From contig OX940864.1 of NCBI GenBank assembly GCA_954871525.1, positions 7,992,001-8,056,000 on the forward strand: 64,000 bases of DNA, read 5' to 3'. Source of the DNA: Parietaria judaica (Eukaryota > Streptophyta > Magnoliopsida > Rosales > Urticaceae). This document shows, one piece after another, positions 58,801 through 64,000 of this stretch. Position 1 is the stretch's first letter; each line of letters opens with the position of its first letter. Made by a program: the position numbers and the translations under genes. The notes below the pieces were generated by a model. It had not been told where the DNA came from, searched no databases, and was given only the letters and a program-made list of their open reading frames with translations.

Positions 58801-60887
58801 TACAAAACGCACTAATGACGGCTACAAGCCTTATAAGCGAAAAATAAACCTAGGGAAAATAACCCGTGTGAAAAGTCTAAAATATCCTCGCTACATAATG
58901 CGTAATATAAAAAATTCGCTTGACTGCTCTGCGTCGGATCTCGGTAGCGCTTTCGTGTAGATTAGACTTCACACTCAACATATAATATACTAGATATATG
59001 TTGCCTTAAAAAGGTACGGAGGGTCCTAAAATCATTGATGATATGAAAATATGGAGGGTCCTAAAAATTAAAATCATTAATTATACGTTATGGGAAGAGT
59101 TATTAGTGGCAAAAGTGCTTTAGTTATTTGGAAATGGGACTCTATTGAATTATTTTAAAAATATAACGGCACAAGTATTCAAATTAACATTTTTTGGTAG
59201 ATCTATAGACTTTATTCATTTATATATATATATATATATTACTATTTCCGTAAGTGATGACGTCAACAACGCAAATCACAATGCTATTGAGGAGATAACC
59301 TGAGAAATATTCGAGAGAGAACTGAGAAGGAAAATAAGAATTTACATTGTTGATGTTCCAAGAAGATTTGTGTTTACATCCAGACGAATCAATTTTCTTT
59401 GCCAATAATAACTCTCATAAAAATATCAAACAAATCAATTTTCCGCATTAAAAAGAATCTTTGTCGTTCAAAATCAGGATAATCACAATAAAAATATCTA
59501 AACTTTGATCAATTGAAACAACGAGTCTACAATGAGAAAAAAATAGTGACAAAAGTACTTAAAATAAACAAATGTGAGGGCAACATATTTTTTCGTTCAA
59601 TATTTTATGTCCAATTCGAATTAGAGAAGATGTTATATAGCTGGATGGAAAAAAATGTCGCTTCTTTGTTTGTTGACTTTAATAATTTTTATAGCTATTT
59701 TTTATTTTTTTATTTTGAACCCTTATTATTTCAATTAGTTAAAGTTTGAATACTTTTGTCAAAAATTTCTTTTAGTGCGGATATCAGTACGTACCTTCAA
59801 CAAAACAACATCTCCAGCAGGAATTGCTTCGAACATATCTCCTCCTACAAACTCCAGGTTATGGCTTCCTTCCAAACCCGCCACCACGTGAGGCATGTCG
59901 TAAACGACGCACTTCATCACGGGAAACTCCGCCGCCAAAACCCTCGATAGAGTTCCGATGCCGCCACCGACGTCCACGAGTGACCCTGCTCCCTCGAAAA
60001 CCTGCCTCAGCTCCGGCGTCCCCACCAACGCTCTCGCCACCATCTGGCTGTCACGAGCCATTCGGCTGGCGAACGCGCGAGCGTACGCGCTGTCAGCTCG
60101 TCCGTAGTCCCAGAAATTGGCACCGTGCGCGGCGGCGAAAACCGTGCCGGAGTCTTCACTCTGGAACCAAGCGCTCAGGTGCTGCCACGACTTCATCATT
60201 GCCGTGCTCGCAGCCTGTGCAAAGTCAAGGAAGTGAGTACATGTGAGATTAAAAAGCTACTATTGCATTAAATCTATGACAAACTCGACTTCCAATAATC
60301 AATATAAAAGAGTTTTTTTTTTCTTCAATATTTTTATTTCGTGGAGTTCAAATACTAAGTTGCCGTTTTTATGCAAAAAAAAGGTTTATACGATTATTTG
60401 GTATATCTGGATTTTCAATTTTCTTGTTTCGATTCTCAAAAATTCATATCCGGAATCTGATTCCTGTTCTCGGTTATTGAAATAAATAAAAAACCGGTTC
60501 TTAAACTCAATTTCACCCCAAATTATTATATTATACCGATGCCACAGGCGGAGACGCGCCGGGGGAGCCCTTCTTGAGGAGGAGCATCGACTCGGCCGTG
60601 AGCGCGTAGGTGACCTCTTCGCCTGTCGGTGTTTTTTCGGTGCTGAAGAGACCGGAGTGGGCGAGCAGGCGCATGAGGCGCGCCACGTTTTGGGCTTTGG
60701 AGGGGTGGATCGGCAGGGTGGCAGCAATCTGAGCGGAGGTGACGGGCTGGCGGTGGCTGTGGATGACGTCAGCAACCCCAAGCTGGACTGCCCACTTCAA
60801 AGCCATGGAGTTTATGAAGCTGAAGCTCAGGTTCTGAAGCTTGGCCTGTGCTTTGAGCTCGAGTTGTTCATTCGAGAGTTTCTCCAT
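55853..60887 (-). CDS. OMT-D: intact flavonoid-type O-methyltransferase with a 3.6-kb intron
   Basis: Exons on minus: 60537-60887 (117 codons), 59795-60214 (140 codons), 55853-56158 (101 codons plus stop); 358 aa. Splice sites match OMT-B, with acceptor CACAG|GCT for exon 2 and GCAG|TGG for exon 3. Dimerisation domain 1-117, SAM motif LVDVGGGIGTLS at about 196-207, catalytic LHDWSD at the start of exon 3, then GRERSEKEW and SLIEVYP. One residue is missing relative to OMT-B (ILECRKAI against ILEQCKKAI). Intron 2 carries, antisense to the gene, a young gypsy derivative inside a solo LTR; long intron or not, no exon is damaged. Intron 1 lacks the insertion shared by OMT-A and OMT-B. Likely substrate a phenolic or flavonoid hydroxyl; specificity unknown. 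Confidence 0.88.
57218..57542 (+). repeat. 5' LTR of the small gypsy derivative
   Basis: 325 bp. CTATATATACTTAGTAAATC at about 57411 is a likely TATA region. Confidence 0.92.
57545..57557 (+). other. Primer-binding site (initiator tRNA-Met)
   Basis: TGGTATCAGAGCC, 2 nt after the 5' LTR. Confidence 0.9.
57618..58409 (+). CDS. Acidic YDE-repeat protein of the small gypsy derivative
   Basis: 263 aa. Residues 1-70 resemble the N-terminus of the gypsy Gag in OMT-A: VDGLRAQVELLTRQMAALVQ parallels FRQQLEALTRSVEALMQ, and FEVAIPEY parallels FKMEIPEF. The capsid core and zinc knuckle are absent. Residues 75-135 form a five-residue repeat, consensus (A/P)VYDE, with variants EYDE, VYGE, VHDE and EYAE and one three-residue slip. 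The larger Gag has a single DPVYDEDV after its zinc knuckle, so the array may be an expansion of that linker. Residues 155-235 are charged, with no protease or RT motif. No signal or membrane segment. First Met after the PBS taken as start. Function unknown. Confidence 0.75.
   Translation: MVRREVVDGLRAQVELLTRQMAALVQNQTEQRRRDESDTEDQSNLFGHNFGRAAVPEDARRVAAFEVAIPEYEESTYDEAEHGEAVYDESVYGETEYDEPVYDDYDEAVYDEPVYDEAEYAEIVHDEVVYDENVCTDQEESAYDEVGLEEADEDEKRFESDTTIFRVVHMSCLTATVKIDVLRSPSNLFPETKLQTRIEKEMEESKIIFGLKSNEMTEEEERCHNVNMKPITKRAKEPPDKPPYITIATPNSMNHPSPLPTRP
58445..58769 (+). repeat. 3' LTR of the small gypsy derivative
   Basis: 325 bp, one mismatch to the 5' LTR; followed by the TSD CACTC. Confidence 0.92.
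59219..59240. repeat. (TA)n tract in OMT-D intron 2
   Basis: Pure TA dinucleotide run beside a MITE-like AGTGATGACGTCAAC sequence (59252). Confidence 0.8.
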
Positions 60888-61925
60888 TGCTTTGTCTTTG
60901 TTAATTATGAGATGGGAATATTCTAATCTCTACCCATGCATTTATAAGCAAACGGCTAACTGATTTCGTCGCAAATAATATATTAAAAAAAAAATTATGA
61001 CTAAAATCTAGTATATTCGTAGATCTACTAGTAGAGCTTTTGTATACTTTAAACGAGTAGTTGGGCTGACTGGAATGTCCATCGTTATCATTTCGCGAGG
61101 CATTATTCGCTAAGATTTTCGTGGAATTATAACATTGTTGATCAAAATTACCTGAAATAAAGAGCATGCTATTGCATTATTTCAATTTCATCAAGATAAG
61201 ATTGAACCCTAATCTCCTAATTATGTTGTAGAATTTTTACTAATTGGTGTGGGAAGTTAAATTGTTTAATTGCCAATAAGTATTTTGTCGGTGTGTACAT
61301 AAATATAGTATGCATAATGCATATGGAATTTTGTTACCGTACTACAGTGAAATACCAGAAAGTAACAATATACTAACAAGTATTTATACGTGATATTTGT
61401 TAATGCAGTTAGTAATATCTTAGATAGTATCCTACCCTACCGGATTTTTGCACAAATACTCGATCTCACAATTAAAATTACACATGTTACACAAATTAGA
61501 GTGTGTTTGTATGAGTTTCGTAGTAAAGTGAAGCTACATTAAGTCATATAAAACTTCCTTCAATAAGACTAGTTTCATAGTGAAATGTGAACGTTAAGGT
61601 TGTTTGGTAATGTTTTTCAAATTTATTTTCTGCATTCTAAATCTGATCAAATCTAGAAAATAATATTAGGCCTAAATATGTTTGGTCAAGTATTATAAAG
61701 AAAGAATACAAAAACATAAGCAAAAAACAAATCCTTAAAATTTTCATTTTTCCGCAACAAACTCGTAATCCACAATTATGATTACCAAGATCCTCTAGCA
61801 CCAAAGGGTTGCATTTTTTGTTTTTTATCGTTCGAATGCTTGATGGTTCAACTTCGTCATGTTATAGATTCCGATTATGAAAAAAAAAAAATCCACGGAA
61901 TGCAACGGTGACTATTAATATTTAA
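60888..61925. repeat. Upstream block of OMT-D (paralogous to 29311-30305)
   Basis: Colinear with the OMT-B upstream block. It continues uninterrupted into TATTTAATCCTACATATAATTA, the sequence found in unit B only after two transposon insertions (at 34409). It therefore represents the ancestral arrangement. Confidence 0.7.
60940..60946 (-). promoter_or_regulatory. TATA box of OMT-D
   Basis: TATAAAT on minus within TTATAAATGCATGGGTAGAG, 53 bp before the ATG, the same context as OMT-B. Confidence 0.65.
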
Positions 61926-62224
61926 TCCTACATATAATTACGGGCATTAATGAATGAAATAATCATTCAACCAACACTACCACAAATATGAGATTATAAT
62001 ACGCTTTTTCACCACCGTTTCTCCAAATCGCAAAGCAAAGTCAAAATCCAAAACTTTACACGACCGTTTAAATTAACTTCAAAGTTCAAACAATGGTTTT
62101 CGAATATATAAATTCCTAGATATGAGGAACGTGGATATTTGTGATTTTTAATGAGCATGGCATGGTGCCCATATTATCATCCAATGCCAAATAGGTTTTA
62201 TAATCGTCAATGTTGATGCAGAAA
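61926..62224. other. Spacer upstream of OMT-D, no gene
   Basis: Ordinary AT-rich DNA. Similarity to unit B (34412-34450) fades out within the first tens of bases. Confidence 0.5.
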
Positions 62225-63380
62225 AATGCCTCAAACACTTAGCGGCCCAATTGCTCGTGTTGGATCGGGCCCAATGTCGTCTTGTTGACTTTTGTGACTC
62301 TTGGGCTTGGGCTCCTGGACTTTCGAGTCAAACGGACCCTCCACTGACTCAGGACTAGAAATCCGAGGCAAACACCACTTCATGTTGCTAAGGGGCCAGG
62401 TCTTGGCCTGGCCCTGGTTACAGGTTCGGGACGCCAAAAACAGACTCGGCCACTGCGTAGAGGGGATCACAGTGTTGACTTTCCAGTGAACCCTGATGGA
62501 TCAGGCCCTCGACCGGTGTCACAGGTACAGATCCGGGTCCTACGGTCTATTCGCTGAGTCAGTATATCTGCCGGAGATACAAGACTGAGGAATAGAACGA
62601 GCACCTCACGGATCTAGAACCTTGGCAAGGAGGGTCTTAGATCGTGCCAGAATTTTCTCCAGGGCTTCCGCTCTAGTAGGATTTCTCACTCTCTGAACCT
62701 GGACAAAACAACACCCGAGATCAGGGAGAACCGGGGGGGGGGGGGGGGGGGGGATACCCCCTGATTCACCTTCGACACTCAACATTAGAGTGATATTTGG
62801 GGGGGGGGGGGGGGGGGGGGAGGGAGTTTAGAGGGAGTAGAGTGAGTTTAGAGCGAGTTTCCGGGGGTCGGAATGAGTTACCGTTGAGGTGAAGCAGAGC
62901 TTCTATTTATAATAGAACTCGGGGATTCAAACGCAATTATCTATTGATCCGAGAGGCCCATGGGGCAAAATTGTATAGTTTTTTGGGTCCTCGGAATGTG
63001 GTCGATCCAATGCCACAATCGGCGTTTCAATCCGGCGTCGGACGCGCCCTCACGCGCGGCAAATGTGGGCGGTACGCACTGGAAACTTGGCCTCCAAGCT
63101 GCTGGCGTCAGCTGACGTTACAGGGCTGATGTCAGCCTCTTGGAAGGCGCGTGTGGGCGCTTGCTGAGCGTGGGAAGATGCGTGAAGGCTGCAGGTGACA
63201 TGTGGCAGCGTGTGGTGGTGTGTGTGGGTCCACGGGGCCCGTCCGGGGTGCTCCTGGAGCCGTTTATTGGTCCCGGGAGTCCCCCAAGGACAAATTTTAT
63301 AAACTTTATGTCTTTTTTGGGTATCTTGATATTTTTAGGAACATCTGGATACTTTATATTTTGAAAACGGACTTGCGGTG
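62225..63380 (-). mobile_element. GC-rich LTR-like remnant with promoter features
   Basis: On minus, GC-rich upstream sequence leads to a TATA-like TATTATAAATAGAAGC (about 62900-62915). Repeats of CTCTAAACTC and two long C runs follow (G runs on plus at about 62736-62752 and 62800-62820), then a moderately GC-rich leader. This U3-R-U5-like order and the absence of ORFs suggest a retroelement LTR (gypsy Tat/Ogre style), but no TG/CA ends or TSD were found. Confidence 0.4.
62733..62822. repeat. Two long poly-G tracts about 50 bp apart
   Basis: G runs of about 18-21 bases near 62736-62752 and 62800-62820. Length in such runs is error-prone in sequencing. Confidence 0.8.
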
Positions 63381-64000
63381 AATATTTTGGGCTAAATTGA
63401 TTATAATTGATAAAAGAAAAATTAATTAAAATAGTTTGTCTTTTATTAATTTATCAAAAATCAATTACAAAATTACCCCAGTCAATATTATTGTATATTT
63501 AATATAGTGTATAATATAATATATATAAGGGTTTACACTGATCGTGAGATGATCAAGTATATGAAGATTGTTTTTTCCTTCACATTTTAATGACTCGTCT
63601 AAAACGTAGTGTTAGTATCATTTTAAAAATCTAGGAGGTACTGAAGGACCTCTTAACTAGTTAAGATAGTACTTCTGCCATTTATGATCTGCTTGATATA
63701 AGAAGTAGGAGTGTAGTTCTTTGAATATTCCGTGCATACTTTTTTATTTTAATGCTGATCTTTTAGATATTTAGTTTTGATTTACCGGAGTATTATTGCA
63801 TCAAGGTTTTTAAAATTCCTCGGAAGAAAAAGATGTTACAAAGGTGTAACAAGAAGAAAAAAAATTAAAATGTTGACGGGACGAATGAATCACTTATAAC
63901 ATTGAAAGATATGAAATGAATAATTTAAAATCATTAATTATAATACTAAATATCGATCTGCTCCTCTGTGTCGTTTGGGTTCCGATCTTCTTCTTCTATC
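63381..64000. other. AT-rich DNA to the right edge, nothing recognised
   Basis: No coding frame, terminal repeat or RNA gene could be supported. The last 40 bp (TTCTTCTTCTATC) may approach another feature outside the window. Confidence 0.5.

Larger units (their letters stand above)
57046..58980. mobile_element. Solo LTR in OMT-D intron 2, split by a younger element
   Basis: TGTTAAGGAATTTTGCCCTA at the left and ACTTCACACTCAACA at the right give TGTT...AACA ends, flanked by an exact TSD TATAA (57041-57045, 58981-58985). Removing the nested element leaves about 378 bp with no internal region. The style is copia-like. Confidence 0.75.

Noticed and set aside
9112..61000. Metabolic gene cluster of different enzyme families
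   Set aside because: Only OMTs are present; no P450, glycosyltransferase or other partner enzyme is visible, so it is a tandem family array.
62231..63364. Several 60-80-codon frames in the right GC-rich block
   Set aside because: They lack domain features and are expected by chance in GC-rich DNA; the region looks like LTR/leader sequence.

Overview
This is a stretch of plant nuclear genome: AT-rich, with split genes, GT/AG introns and dense nested transposons. The only recognisable resident genes are small-molecule (flavonoid-type, class II) O-methyltransferases (OMTs). Their protein style suggests an asterid, perhaps a Lamiales/mint-like plant; that family-level guess is inference only.

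Backbone: four OMT loci, all on the minus strand. OMT-A (9112-15390) is broken by an LTR retrotransposon in exon 2. OMT-B (26912-29310) looks intact (359 aa). OMT-C (43067-44950) is an older, divergent copy with a frameshift and no catalytic HDW motif. OMT-D (55853-60887) looks intact (358 aa) with a 3.6-kb intron 2. A, B and D are recent copies of one duplicated unit that includes kilobases of 5' and 3' flank. Because the flanks align, the empty site of many later insertions can be read in a sister copy.

Layout. 1-340: probable 5' end of a gene leaving the left edge. 2.8-9.1 kb: flank of unit A, loaded with a MITE, a Pack-MULE carrying an OCTOPUS-like (DUF740) gene fragment, two hAT elements and a GC-rich repeat island. 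9.1-16.7 kb: OMT-A with a hAT element in intron 2, a deleted Ty3/gypsy element in exon 2 and a foldback MULE (itself hit by a hAT element) upstream. 16.7-21.3 kb: AT-rich spacer plus flank of unit B. 21.3-26.7 kb: near-complete Ty1/copia element. 26.9-30.3 kb: OMT-B and its upstream block. 30.3-36.9 kb: foldback MULE, 5'-truncated LINE, second foldback MULE, decayed hAT and LTR pieces, possible relic of another OMT promoter. 37.2-55.1 kb: four Helitron-like elements, OMT-C, a hAT element holding a 2-kb solo LTR, and a SINE. 55.1-61.9 kb: OMT-D, whose intron 2 holds a solo LTR with a very young non-autonomous gypsy element inside it. 62.2-63.4 kb: GC-rich LTR-like remnant; nothing seen beyond it.

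Together: a tandem OMT array expanding by segmental duplication while transposons inactivate some copies. LTR-pair divergence read by eye orders the LTR insertions: 8/344 mismatches in OMT-A, 4/546 in the copia element, 1/325 in OMT-D. The least familiar coding signal is the 263-aa acidic YDE-repeat ORF of the small gypsy derivative at 57.2-58.8 kb.
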